A stretch of 64,000 nucleotides of DNA. It comes from Ensifer sp. LC11. GTDB lineage: Bacteria > Pseudomonadota > Alphaproteobacteria > Rhizobiales > Rhizobiaceae. The notes under the pieces were generated by a model. That model did not search any database. It was not told where the DNA came from and worked only from the letters and a program-made list of their open reading frames with translations. Shown here piece by piece: positions 53,107 to 62,269 of the stretch. Position numbers and translations under genes: made by a program. The stretch spans positions 186,001 through 250,000 of the forward strand of contig NZ_MBSO01000056.1 in NCBI RefSeq assembly GCF_001695835.1, given 5' to 3'. Numbering within the stretch: position 1 is the stretch's first letter; every line of letters starts with the position of its first letter.

Positions 53107-54137
53107 TCAGCTGCCTCCCCGATCGTGTTGCGTGCCTTGCGGGCTGCGAGTTTTTCCTTGCGTTTGCGGTATCGCTCCTGCATCCGCGCCTCGCCTTCCT
53201 TGGAGCCGTCGTGCCAGGTGCCGAACCAGCGGTCGAGCGGGATCAGCGCGTCGCCGTAGTTCACCTCGAAATACTTGTGGTGCAGGTAATGCGCATAGGC
53301 ATGGCTATCGACCAGCTTGCCCTCGCCGACCTCGACCTTGTCGAAACCGACATGGCCGGGAATGGCGCCGAAGCCCGCATAGTGAAGCTGGTAGAGCATC
53401 AGGATCGGGTTTGACGGCAGGATCAAGTGATAGAAAGCCGTTGCGAAATAGAGCAGGTGCTCGACCGGATGCATCGACAGCGACGACCACGGCGACGGGT
53501 TCACCGAATTGTGGTGGACCGAATGCACCCACTTGTAGAGCAGCGGCGTATGGATGAGCCGATGGATGCAGAAGAAATGGAACTCGTGGATAACAGGCAC
53601 GACGAGCGCGACAACAGCAAGCGTCCAGGGATTGTCGGCGAAGGCGAGCCACGGCGCATAGCCATTGGCGTAGGCCCAGAGCATGGCGACCTCGACGGCC
53701 GTCCAGATCGTTACACCTGACAGAAAGGTGCGCAGGATGTTGTCGAGGTTCTGGCTCTCGAACCAGAAGGCCTTGCTCTTCTGCTCCGCTGGAAACTTGC
53801 CGTTGTACTTGAAACGGTTTTCCTGCCGCTTCAGCACATAGAGGTGCAGTTCGAAGGCGCCGTAGAACAGGAAGACGCAGACGGCGTTGACCGCGTAAAG
53901 CCAGGCGATCCAGCCGAGGCCCAAAGTCTGCATCGTCTCGATCGGCGGAATGACCCAGGCCCAATAGGCAACCGCCGAGGCCGCAAAGATCGCATTCCAC
54001 GGAAAGAAGTAGTGCGGCAGCCACTTCAGGAGTGCCAGAACCCGGGGCGGAAAGGCAAACAGCGGCGCCGTCTCGATCGGCTGGTTCGGCGCCCAGTCGC
54101 CGCGCTTGTTGCGCGTTCCATACTTCAGATCATCCAT
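53103..54137 (-). CDS. Membrane di-iron hydroxylase, sterol desaturase/fatty acid hydroxylase family
   Basis: This 344-residue integral membrane protein has about four to five transmembrane segments and three histidine boxes that bind the di-iron centre: HEFHFFCIHRLIH near residue 185, HSVHHNSVNP near residue 208 and HAYAHYLHHKYFEVNYG near residue 280. The family hydroxylates or desaturates sterols, fatty acids, carotenoids and quinone side chains. GGGAGGAAG precedes the ATG at 54137. It heads the operon and is followed by its ferredoxin and reductase. Confidence 0.87.
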   Translation of the reverse strand: MDDLKYGTRNKRGDWAPNQPIETAPLFAFPPRVLALLKWLPHYFFPWNAIFAASAVAYWAWVIPPIETMQTLGLGWIAWLYAVNAVCVFLFYGAFELHLYVLKRQENRFKYNGKFPAEQKSKAFWFESQNLDNILRTFLSGVTIWTAVEVAMLWAYANGYAPWLAFADNPWTLAVVALVVPVIHEFHFFCIHRLIHTPLLYKWVHSVHHNSVNPSPWSSLSMHPVEHLLYFATAFYHLILPSNPILMLYQLHYAGFGAIPGHVGFDKVEVGEGKLVDSHAYAHYLHHKYFEVNYGDALIPLDRWFGTWHDGSKEGEARMQERYRKRKEKLAARKARNTIGEAAE

Positions 54138-54190
54138 GACGCTTCCTCCCGGCGGACCGCGTGCGTTCCGCAAAACTCACTGAGGAAGGA

Positions 54191-54198
54191 GAGCGCTC
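54191..54198. promoter_or_regulatory. Possible LacI-type half-symmetric operator
   Basis: GAGCGCTC, a CG-centred palindrome, lies 54 nt before the hydroxylase ATG. LacI-family regulators often bind CG-centred palindromes and one is encoded just upstream. A second palindrome, TTTGATCAAA (54292-54301), overlaps the end of the LacI gene region. Neither is demonstrated. Confidence 0.3.
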
Positions 54199-54306
54199 CT
54201 GGCGCCGTTTTCCGGTCCGGTTCCTCCAAAGAACCCCGGCCTCCTTCTTGATAAAAATCTAGCAGGCGGCGTTCTGGACGGCGAAGGCTTGTTTGATCAA
54301 ATCAGA

Positions 54307-55308
54307 TCAAAGGCTCTCGGCGGTGATGGTGACGAAGCGGATGGGTGCCTTGTCCGGCTCCATCTCGGAAAGCCCGATCCGGCGCAGGATGAGGTCGAGC
54401 GCGCGGCGAGCCTGCGCCTCGGGCGCCTGGTCGAGCACGACGTCCATGACGCCGTCGCCGAGCGCCTTGCGGGTATAGTCGGTCAACTCATGGCCGACGA
54501 AGAAGATTTCCTTGCCGCGTGGATGCCGGCGCAGCACGTCGATCAGCGCCGCGTTTGCGCCGCCTGCATTATAAAGCCCGACCATGTCGGGATACGTCTC
54601 AAGCGCCGATCGCAGTGTTTCGGCGCCGTAGTGCTCCTCGTCGCGGGTGAAGCCCAGCCACTGAAACCGGCGCTCGCCCGGATGTTCCCGGAAATAGTCC
54701 GAGAAACCACTCAGACGATCACGATGGACCTGATAGATCGGATGGCAGAGCGCGACGACGGGGCCGGTCCGGCGTGCCATGCGCGCGATGAAGAGCGCCG
54801 CCGTTCGTCCCGCGGCGTGATTGTCGATGCCGACGAACTCCCCCAGTTTCTCCGATGCCCGCGTGACGACGTGAATGACAGGCACGCCGCGCGCGACCAC
54901 GGCTTCGACGGCGGCGCTGATCAAGGGATGGTTAGGCACCGCAAGGATCAGGCCCGCGCGCGGCGTCTCGGTCGCATCAATCCGCCTGGCGATCTCCTCC
55001 GGCTTCATCTCCTCGGTGAAGCTGCGATGCACGACGACGAGAGGGTCAAGCGTCTCGGCGATCCGCTGGAACGCCTGGGACAGACGGCGATAGAAGGTCG
55101 TCTCGGGACGCACCATCAGCACGTCGATCCGCAGCAGCCCGCGATGGGCATCGGGAAGCGTGCGCGGATAGTTCAGCGTCCGCGCCGCAACGACCACCTT
55201 TTCGACCAGTTCCGGCCGAACGCCGCCGCGCCCGTTCAGAACCCGCTCGACGGTCGCGGTCCCGACGCCTGCAAGCTCGGCAATGTCGCGATAGTTCGGC
55301 TTGCTCAC
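54307..55308 (-). CDS. LacI-family transcriptional regulator, GTG start
   Basis: This 333-residue protein has the N-terminal LacI helix-turn-helix (DIAELAGVGTATVERVLNGR) and a periplasmic-binding-like effector domain (GLILAVPNHPLISAAVEAVV; FVGIDNHAAGRTAALFIARM). The start is the GTG at 55308 with GAGGGAAG upstream. It lies directly before the hydroxylase cluster in the same direction and most likely regulates it, with a sugar-like effector. Confidence 0.87.
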   Translation of the reverse strand: MSKPNYRDIAELAGVGTATVERVLNGRGGVRPELVEKVVVAARTLNYPRTLPDAHRGLLRIDVLMVRPETTFYRRLSQAFQRIAETLDPLVVVHRSFTEEMKPEEIARRIDATETPRAGLILAVPNHPLISAAVEAVVARGVPVIHVVTRASEKLGEFVGIDNHAAGRTAALFIARMARRTGPVVALCHPIYQVHRDRLSGFSDYFREHPGERRFQWLGFTRDEEHYGAETLRSALETYPDMVGLYNAGGANAALIDVLRRHPRGKEIFFVGHELTDYTRKALGDGVMDVVLDQAPEAQARRALDLILRRIGLSEMEPDKAPIRFVTITAESL

Positions 55309-55464
55309 CTTGGCTTCCCTCGCACGGGCCTAAGAGACATGTTTGTATCGCCTTAGCACGTGGCGGGGCCCGCCCGACAGAGTGCCTGCTTCCTTGGCCC
55401 TGCCCTCGCCTCCGCTCTCTCGTCGCCTATATCAACCGCTATCGAGAACCGGATCGAGGCATTC

Positions 55465-56190
55465 ATGACCTATGAGTTGTACTACTGGGACGGAATTCAG
55501 GGCCGCGGCGAATTCGTGCGGCTGGCGCTCGAGGACGCCGGCGCCGATTATGTCGATGTCACACGCGTCCCTCATCGCGGCACCGGCGAAATGCTGAAGC
55601 TGATGAAGAGCACCAACCAGGCACAGGTCCCATTTGCCCCGCCTTTTCTGAGAGATGGCGACCTGACCGTCTCGCATGTGGCGAACATCCTTTCTTACCT
55701 CGGCCCAAAGCTCGGGCTCGCACCGGAGGACGAGGCGCTCCGCTGGTTCGCCAACGGCCTGCAACTCACCATCACCGACTTCATCGCCGAGGTGCATGAC
55801 ACGCACCACCCGATCGCGACCTCGAAATATTACGAAGAGCAGAAGGAGGAAGCGAAGGCCCGCGCGTTTGAATTCGTCGCGAACCGCATGCCGAAGTTTC
55901 TCGGCTATTTCGAGCGGGTGCTTTCGCAAAACCCTGATGGCGGCGGCCATGCGGTCGGCAACACCACCACCTATGTCGACCTTTCGCTGTTCCAGGTGAT
56001 CGAAGGGCTCAGCTACGCCTTCCCGAAGGCGATGCGGCACTACGAGCAGCAATACCCCAAGCTTTTGGCGTTGCACGCCTCGGTGAAAGCCCGACCGAAC
56101 ATCGCGACCTATATCGCGTCGCCGCGACGCCTGGCTTTCAACGAAGACGGCATCTTCCGTCGCTACCCGGAGCTGGATATCGAGCCCTGA
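55465..56190 (+). CDS. Glutathione S-transferase family protein
   Basis: This 241-residue protein has an N-terminal thioredoxin-like domain (YELYYWDGIQGRGEFVRLAL; QAQVPFAPPFLRDGDLTVSH) and a C-terminal helical domain. The active-site Tyr is probably one of YYW. It is closest to the sigma or prostaglandin-synthase-like GST types. GAGG precedes the ATG at 55465. No cluster partner is evident, so detoxification or stress defence is a guess. Confidence 0.83.
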   Translation: MTYELYYWDGIQGRGEFVRLALEDAGADYVDVTRVPHRGTGEMLKLMKSTNQAQVPFAPPFLRDGDLTVSHVANILSYLGPKLGLAPEDEALRWFANGLQLTITDFIAEVHDTHHPIATSKYYEEQKEEAKARAFEFVANRMPKFLGYFERVLSQNPDGGGHAVGNTTTYVDLSLFQVIEGLSYAFPKAMRHYEQQYPKLLALHASVKARPNIATYIASPRRLAFNEDGIFRRYPELDIEP

Positions 56191-56209
56191 GGGATAGTCC
56201 CCTTGCTTC

Positions 56210-57343
56210 TCATGCGGCAGCGGCCTGCTGCTCGCGAAGGAAGCCGGAGATGCGCTGCAAACCTTCACGAAGAATGCTTGCGTTGTTCGCGTAGCCGATC
56301 CTGAGGTTACCCTCCATGTCCATCGCGCTGCCGGGCGTCAGCATGACGCCGGTACGCTGAAGCAATTTCAGGCAGAACGCCTCGGAGGTGATCGGCAGGT
56401 CGTATTTCAGCAGCGCCGTCGTGCCCGACTGCGGCTTGACCCAGGAGATCAGCGGTTCGCCCTCCACCCAGTCGGAGAGAACCGCGAGATTGGTGCGGGT
56501 GATGCTCTGACTGCGGGCAAGGATCTTATCCTTGTTTTCAAGGGCGATCGCCGCGAAATGATCGTCGAGCATGCCGACGCTGATGGTGTTGTAGTCGCGG
56601 TGAACGGAAACGGCCTGGATCAATTCGGGCGGCGCCACGATCCAGCCGAGGCGCAGGCCGGCAAGGGAAAAGGTCTTCGACATGCTGCCGGTGCTGATGC
56701 CCTTTTCGTAGAGGTCGGCAATCGAGGCCGTCAGGCCGTCGCCCTCCTGGTCGGTGCCGCGATAGACCTCGTCTGAGAGGATCCAGGCGCCACAGGCGCG
56801 CGCGATCGAGGCGATCTTTTCGAGATAGTCGCGATCCATCAGCGCGCCGGTCGGGTTGTTGGGATTGTTGATCGCGATCAGCTTCGTGCCGGGGATCGCG
56901 AGGCGCTGCAACCGCTCTAGGTCGGGCAGAAAGCCGGTCTCTTCCGTCAGTTTCAAGATCTGCGTATCGGCGCCGTAGCTTTCCGGGATCGAATAGTGCT
57001 GCTGGTAGGTCGGCAGCACCGAGATCACCCTATCGCCCGGTTCCACGAGCGTCTCATGCACCAGCGCATTGGCACCGATCGCGCCATGGGTGGTGACGAC
57101 GTTTTCGATCGTCTGCTTCGCATAGAGGTTTGCGATCAGACCGCGCAGCCGTTCGGAGCCCTCGATCGCGCCATAGGTCAGCTTCAGCGGCAGCAGTTCG
57201 GACAGGATCGTATCCGTCTTGCCGGCCATTTCCAGGAGTTCCGCCACGGTCAAGGATTCGACGCAGGTCTCGGCGAGGTTCCATTCACAATGGTTCTCAT
57301 AGCGGTTCATCCAGATTTCGACGCCGAAGTCGCGGATTTTCAT
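56210..57343 (-). CDS. Class I/II pyridoxal-phosphate aminotransferase
   Basis: This 377-residue aminotransferase has a PLP-binding Lys in SMSKTFSLAGLRLGW near residue 229, the NNPNNPTGAL motif near residue 160 and SDEVYRG near 190. The substrate is unclear; the family includes aspartate, tyrosine and capreomycidine-synthase-like enzymes. It is divergent from an XRE-cupin gene that probably regulates it. Confidence 0.85.
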   Translation of the reverse strand: MKIRDFGVEIWMNRYENHCEWNLAETCVESLTVAELLEMAGKTDTILSELLPLKLTYGAIEGSERLRGLIANLYAKQTIENVVTTHGAIGANALVHETLVEPGDRVISVLPTYQQHYSIPESYGADTQILKLTEETGFLPDLERLQRLAIPGTKLIAINNPNNPTGALMDRDYLEKIASIARACGAWILSDEVYRGTDQEGDGLTASIADLYEKGISTGSMSKTFSLAGLRLGWIVAPPELIQAVSVHRDYNTISVGMLDDHFAAIALENKDKILARSQSITRTNLAVLSDWVEGEPLISWVKPQSGTTALLKYDLPITSEAFCLKLLQRTGVMLTPGSAMDMEGNLRIGYANNASILREGLQRISGFLREQQAAAA

Positions 57344-57537
57344 GCGAAGGTCCCTTCGATCATTTGAGACGTGGCTTGGAGAATGCGTGCAGTTTCCAAG
57401 CCACGCTCGTTGAGCATTGCCGTTTGCTGTGACATGAACCAGTCATGCCGGCACGACTTCGCAGGCGCACTCCGTCGCTGTCGGAGGCCCCGGAAATGGC
57501 TGTGGCATTTGGTGGTTTGTCCCTGTAGAAGGACATT

Positions 57538-58107
57538 ATGAGCAATATATTGCACAGTCAAGATCGATCCGACGTTTTGGCCCACGTCGCCGAAAATCTC
57601 AGGCGGATCCGCCTGGCATCGGGGTTGAGCCAGACGGCATTGGCAAAGGCGTCCGGCATCAGCCGTCGGATGATCGTCGCGGTCGAGGGTGGCGATGCCA
57701 ATATCAGCCTCTCAAGCCTCGACAGCCTGGCGGCAGCCATGAATGTCGGCTTCGTCGATCTGGTCAGAGACCCGTCGCGCCATTCTCGCGACAACATCGA
57801 CGCGGTAACCTGGCGCGGCCAGCAGGCGGAAAGCGAAGCGCGGCTGCTTGCTTCCGCCCCCGCCGCCAGCGAGGCCCAAATGTGGCTGTGGTCGATCGCG
57901 CCCGGCGAGCGCTATGACGCCGAGCCCGACCCGCAAGGCTGGCACGAGATGCTGTTGGTGACGGAAGGAACGCTGACGCTCGAGCTTGGCGGCGATCGCA
58001 AGTGCTACGCAAGCGGCGCGTTCACGGTCTATAGCTCGGCGCAGACCTATTCCTACGTCAATGACGGCGACGACGTCGTGAGGTTCGTCCGCAATGTCAT
58101 CTCGTGA
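57538..58107 (+). CDS. XRE-family regulator with cupin sensor domain
   Basis: This 189-residue protein has a Cro/C1-type helix-turn-helix (GLSQTALAKASGISRRMIVA, residues 30-49) and a C-terminal cupin (WLWSIAPGERYDAEPDPQGW; HEMLLVTEGTLTLELGG). Such regulators often control amino acid, polyamine or amine metabolism, in keeping with the divergent aminotransferase. AGAAGGAC precedes the ATG at 57538. Confidence 0.86.
   Translation: MSNILHSQDRSDVLAHVAENLRRIRLASGLSQTALAKASGISRRMIVAVEGGDANISLSSLDSLAAAMNVGFVDLVRDPSRHSRDNIDAVTWRGQQAESEARLLASAPAASEAQMWLWSIAPGERYDAEPDPQGWHEMLLVTEGTLTLELGGDRKCYASGAFTVYSSAQTYSYVNDGDDVVRFVRNVIS
57542..57553. promoter_or_regulatory. Palindrome at the start of the XRE-cupin gene
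   Basis: GCAATATATTGC is a perfect 12-bp palindrome covering codons 2 to 6 of the XRE-cupin gene, extended to a near-perfect 18-bp repeat by TGA and ACA on either side (57539-57556). Its place over the start suggests autorepression. It is AT-rich in a GC-rich setting. Confidence 0.5.
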
Positions 58108-58162
58108 TGCGGTAGCAAGGCAGAGGCGACATGCCGCACGGGCTACCGGGTTGCCAAAGCTG

Positions 58163-58558
58163 CTACTTATCGCATGTTTCCGCCGACAACTCCTCGATCG
58201 AGTCGACGCGGTCCGGGTAGAATGCCAGCCGATCCCTGATATCGGCGACCGCCGCATGCGGGCTTTCATAGGTCCAGACGGCGTTCTTCAACCGCTCGCC
58301 GCCGAACGGAATACTGTAATAAGAAGCCTCGCCCTTGTAAGGGCAATGGGACGCGTGATCCGTGCGATCAAGCAACGACATGTCGACGTCCTTGCGCGGG
58401 ATATACTGCACCGGCGGATAGGACGCTTCGCGTAACGTCAATGCATCGCGCGTGTCGGCGATCACACGTGCATGCAGTTTGACGACGACACGCGCCGGGT
58501 TTGGCTCGATGGTGATCGGATGATCGGGGCCGGGAATCTTGATCGGTTTGTCGGACAT
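58163..58558 (-). CDS. DUF427-family protein
   Basis: This 131-residue protein starts MSDKPIKIPGPDHPITIEPN and carries the DUF427 features HCPYKGEASYYSI and NAVWTYESPHAAV. Members are small beta-tent cytosolic proteins of unknown function. The start at 58558 is preferred over one six codons upstream. It is convergent with the XRE-cupin gene. Confidence 0.85.
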   Translation of the reverse strand: MSDKPIKIPGPDHPITIEPNPARVVVKLHARVIADTRDALTLREASYPPVQYIPRKDVDMSLLDRTDHASHCPYKGEASYYSIPFGGERLKNAVWTYESPHAAVADIRDRLAFYPDRVDSIEELSAETCDK

Positions 58559-58692
58559 GAACGATCGCCTTCGCAAGATTTCAAACTCTTTAGATGGGAT
58601 CGCGCCCGCCGATTTCCAACCGCTGGCGACGAGCGGTTGGAAGCGATCGCGGCCCGCAACAACTCTAACAAGATGTGAGACCCGCTAGCTGC

Positions 58693-61323
58693 TCACCACT
58701 TGACCCGAAGGCCGATGTTGCCTTCGAGCACGTCGATCTTTTCGCCACCGAGATTGGTGGTGTAGTCGGCCGTGACATAGAGGCTTGCTGTTTCCGACAG
58801 CTTCGCGACCAGACCGCCGCCCAGTTCCAGCGCCGTTCCGCCCGTTTCCGTGACAATCGGATCCGTGCCGAAGGTCACGCGCTGGTCGGCGTCGAAATTG
58901 TGCCAGAGGTTGGCCTTCAGGTAAGGCTGGAAGGTTGTCGTCTCGGCGATCACTTCCCCTTGCAGCCGGAAGCCCAGCCGTCCGGTCACAGCATTGTCGC
59001 CGTCGAACTTCACGGTTGAAAACGCATCGCGCTGATCGTCAAGCGAGAGATGCTGCCAGATGATCTGCGCCTGCGGCTCCAGCGTCCAGTTTTCGCCGAG
59101 GGCAATCGGATAACCGGCTTCGAGCGAGGCGGTGACGCCGGTGCCATCGACCTCGACGCCGCTGCCGCCGATCGAGCGGGCGTCGCCGTCAAACCACGTG
59201 CCCATGAGCACGGCGTCGAGATACCAGCCACCGGGGCCAATATGCGTCCAGTAGCCGCCCAAACTGTTGGCCCTGACATCGATCTCGCCGACATGGAGGT
59301 TGTTCCAGCCGACCGCCTGCCCGGTGATATCGCCATCGGCACGCGCGTGACTGAAGAACACGCCGACGCGGTCGTGATGGCCGCCTTCCGTTTCCCAGCC
59401 GAAAAGATCCTGACCGATTTGGAAGCCCAGCAGATTGCCATCAAAGCCGGGATCGACGCTCCCCTTCCATTGCAATTCCGCCTTCTGGCCGAAGACGCGG
59501 CCCCAGCTCGCCGTCAAAGCGCCGGCGCCGTCGAGCAGGGACTGCTCGCCGCGCCGCTCATGGAAGGTGCCGAGGCTCGAAAGCGCCAGATACTCGGCGA
59601 TCGGCGGGACAGCCGAATAGGTCGCCACTTCGACACGGTAGAGCGGCACGATCTCGACGGCGGTCGGTATGCCACCGATGTCCACGATTACGGTTTCGGG
59701 CTCCACAGGTGTCGCGCCATCGGACGGCGGCGCCACGCCCGGGCCTGGCGGAACGATGACGATTTCCGGTTCGACGACCGGCGGCACCGTCGGCGGGACT
59801 TGCGGCGGTACGACGATGATCGGCGGCACGATCTCGGGCGGCGGCGTTATCGGCGTCGGCACGACCACGAGCGTCGAGCGCAAGTAGAAATTCTGCTCTG
59901 ATCCGGCTGTCACTCCGCCCCTGTAGAGCAAGTATTCGTGGGCCCCGGCGGCAACCCGGCCATTGAGCGCGAAGGCGCTTGCGGCCGACGTCGCGCCGTT
60001 GGCGAGTTCGACGACCATGATGCCGTTCGCAAGCGTGTCGGCACCAGCGCCGCCGGCGTTGACGACACTGATGGCCGTGGTGCCCGTCGCCGTACCGCCT
60101 GATACGACCAGCCGATCGGATGCAGAGGAGTCGTCGCCCAGCACGGTATCAAGCACCAACAGGCCACTGTTGCCGCTGTAGTTGCCATTGACCGTGAAAC
60201 GATCGCTTGTGCTTGCGCCGACGTCTGACAGGTCGATGGTGCCGCTGTTGTTGACCGTGACCAACTGGCCGATCGTGGCCGCCGAGATCGCCGCGTTGGT
60301 ACCGCCGCCGCGAAGGGTGCTGGCGGCATCGACATTGAGCGTTCCAGTTCCGGTGCCGCTGTCGCCGAGGGTCAGATTGCCGTCGAAGGTCAGCACGCTG
60401 CCAGCACGGGCATCGATGTTTTCCCAGCTTTGGAAGCGGGCCACGCCGCCTGTCTGGACGTCTTCCAATGTCAAGCCGTCGACGCCCAGGCCACCTGTCA
60501 GCGCGTCGGTCCCCGCGAGGTTGGCGCTGGTCAGATTGCGAAGCGTCGCAATGTCGGTGTCGGCCCCGAGGTCAATGCTGCCCTCGATGGTGCCGCCACC
60601 GTCCCACGTGAACGTATCCGTCCCGAAGCTCATCAGCACGTTGCCGCCGACAGCCCCGCCGGTCACCGTCACGCTGTCCGTGCCGCCGCTGACGCTGATA
60701 TTGCCGCCGATGCTGCCACCGGAGAGAATGATCGTGTCGTTGCCGAAGCCCGTGACCAGGTTGTTGTCGATGGTGCCGCCCGACATGGCGAACAGGTTAT
60801 CGTCGAGCAGCATGTTGACGCGGCCGATGCGCCCGCCGGTCATCACCGCGCTGTCGCCGTCGTCGAAGAAACCGACAATGTGGCCCCCCGACATGAAGAA
60901 CGTATCGAGACCGGTACCCTGGTTCAGTGATTGCAGCGTGCCGCCGGTCATCGTGAAGCTGTCCCTGCCATCGCCCTGCTGGAGATTGGCGCTGATCGCT
61001 CCGCTGTGGATCTCGACGGTGTCGACACCTGCGCCGAAGGTTATGGCGCTGGTGATCGTTCCCGTGCCACCGGCCGGCAGAGTGAGCGTATTATTGCCGC
61101 CAAGATCCGTAAATCCGGCCGAGGTACCGCTGTCGCACACATAAATGTCATCGCCCGCAGTCGGCACGAAGGTGCACGCCGCGGCAGCCGGTAGGCTCTG
61201 AAGACAGAGGCCGACTGCCGTAGAAGCGAGCAGGGCGAGTTGTCGGGTCGAGAAAAGTCTCGTGGCCGTCAAACAGTGAGCGGGAAAGAAGGCGGATTCG
61301 TCCGCTGTGGCCTCGTGATGCAT
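58693..61323 (-). CDS. Autotransporter with beta-helix passenger and outer-membrane barrel
   Basis: This 876-residue protein has an extended signal peptide with a hydrophobic core ASTAVGLCLQSLPAAAA near residues 30-46. The passenger carries repeats built on the pattern SGGxI or TGGxI (MTGGTLQSLNQGTGLDTFFM; MSGGTIDNNLVTGFGNDTII), expected to form a beta-helix. A Pro/Val-rich linker (VVVPTPITPPPEIVPP) precedes the C-terminal barrel of about 300 residues, ending in VKW, an aromatic-last outer-membrane signal. GGGGGAG precedes the ATG at 61323. It is likely a surface adhesin. No protease motif was seen. Confidence 0.88.
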   Translation of the reverse strand: MHHEATADESAFFPAHCLTATRLFSTRQLALLASTAVGLCLQSLPAAAACTFVPTAGDDIYVCDSGTSAGFTDLGGNNTLTLPAGGTGTITSAITFGAGVDTVEIHSGAISANLQQGDGRDSFTMTGGTLQSLNQGTGLDTFFMSGGHIVGFFDDGDSAVMTGGRIGRVNMLLDDNLFAMSGGTIDNNLVTGFGNDTIILSGGSIGGNISVSGGTDSVTVTGGAVGGNVLMSFGTDTFTWDGGGTIEGSIDLGADTDIATLRNLTSANLAGTDALTGGLGVDGLTLEDVQTGGVARFQSWENIDARAGSVLTFDGNLTLGDSGTGTGTLNVDAASTLRGGGTNAAISAATIGQLVTVNNSGTIDLSDVGASTSDRFTVNGNYSGNSGLLVLDTVLGDDSSASDRLVVSGGTATGTTAISVVNAGGAGADTLANGIMVVELANGATSAASAFALNGRVAAGAHEYLLYRGGVTAGSEQNFYLRSTLVVVPTPITPPPEIVPPIIVVPPQVPPTVPPVVEPEIVIVPPGPGVAPPSDGATPVEPETVIVDIGGIPTAVEIVPLYRVEVATYSAVPPIAEYLALSSLGTFHERRGEQSLLDGAGALTASWGRVFGQKAELQWKGSVDPGFDGNLLGFQIGQDLFGWETEGGHHDRVGVFFSHARADGDITGQAVGWNNLHVGEIDVRANSLGGYWTHIGPGGWYLDAVLMGTWFDGDARSIGGSGVEVDGTGVTASLEAGYPIALGENWTLEPQAQIIWQHLSLDDQRDAFSTVKFDGDNAVTGRLGFRLQGEVIAETTTFQPYLKANLWHNFDADQRVTFGTDPIVTETGGTALELGGGLVAKLSETASLYVTADYTTNLGGEKIDVLEGNIGLRVKW

Positions 61324-61533
61324 CGTCTCCCCCTCGTTCGCAATATCTGACGGTAGAACGGCGCAATCGGCACCCCATTCCCGGTTGCGAATTTCAGCCA
61401 TGGGCTGCGCAATCTGACAACCGTCAAATTTTGGGGTGTGCGCGCCTTAGCGTTGCGCAAAGCGGACCGATGTCTTCGCGATCGCAGAACAGCACAGGCA
61501 ATCTTGTCTGCCGGCCATGTGCGCCTTGGCCGA

Positions 61534-61561
61534 TTGACATTGTCTGTATCCTGGATACAAT
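61534..61561 (+). promoter_or_regulatory. GntR promoter with embedded operator
   Basis: TTGACA (61534-61539) and TACAAT (61556-61561) are spaced by 16 bp, a good sigma-70 promoter. The palindrome TGTATCC-T-GGATACA (61545-61559) covers the spacer and -10 and is a typical FadR-type GntR operator, so the regulator probably represses its own operon. A GGAGGG ribosome binding site follows at 61575-61580. Confidence 0.72.
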
Positions 61562-61584
61562 TTGCCTCGATCTTGGAGGGATCG

Positions 61585-62268
61585 ATGAACCAATCCTTCG
61601 AATGGCGAAGCCAGTCACGCCTTCTCGACGAAGTGGCACAGGCCCTTCGCGAACGCATCTATGCCGGTGTTTACGCGCCCGGCGCGACACTGCGCCAGGA
61701 GCGCATCGCCGCCGAGTTCGGCATCAGCCGCACGCCGCTGCGCGAAGCTTTGCGGGTACTCGAGCGTGACGGGCTCGTCGTCAACAAGCCGGGTAGCGGC
61801 GTGAGGGTCGCGACGGCCGACCTGCCGAAACTCCTGGACGCCTACGCGGTGCGCGAGGCAATGGACGGAGTGGCTGCGCGCAACGCCGCCGAACGCGCGA
61901 CATCGGCCGAAATCAAGGACCTGTCAAAGCAGGTCGAACGGCAGCGCAAGATCGTCGAACGCTGGGATCCCGGCGCCTACACCCAGTCCAATGTCGTCTT
62001 TCACGAGGCGATCGTCAGTGCCTCGCGCAACGCGTCGTTGGCGCCGCTCGGACCGCTTCTGCGCATGACCTCGCAGGTCTTTGCGCCGGCCTTTTCGCTT
62101 TCGAGCGAACGGGCGAGCACGGCGGTCGCCGAACACGGGCTGATCGTCGAGGCAATCGCGGCACGAAACCTCGACGAGGCCGAAAAGCTGGCGCGCGCCC
62201 ATATCAACGCGACGGCAATGAGATTGAAAGCGCTCCTTGAGGCGCGCGAGACTGACAAAGAGGCATGA
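61585..62268 (+). CDS. GntR-family regulator (FCD type)
   Basis: This 227-residue regulator has a winged helix-turn-helix (QERIAAEFGISRTPLREALR, residues 36-55) and an all-helical FCD domain with candidate metal ligands in the segments containing NVVFHEAIV and EHGLIVEAI. FCD regulators respond to organic acids and similar metabolites. The ATG at 61585 follows GGAGGG. It is upstream of an aldehyde dehydrogenase and SDR, which it should control. Confidence 0.88.
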   Translation: MNQSFEWRSQSRLLDEVAQALRERIYAGVYAPGATLRQERIAAEFGISRTPLREALRVLERDGLVVNKPGSGVRVATADLPKLLDAYAVREAMDGVAARNAAERATSAEIKDLSKQVERQRKIVERWDPGAYTQSNVVFHEAIVSASRNASLAPLGPLLRMTSQVFAPAFSLSSERASTAVAEHGLIVEAIAARNLDEAEKLARAHINATAMRLKALLEARETDKEA

Positions 62269-62269
62269 C

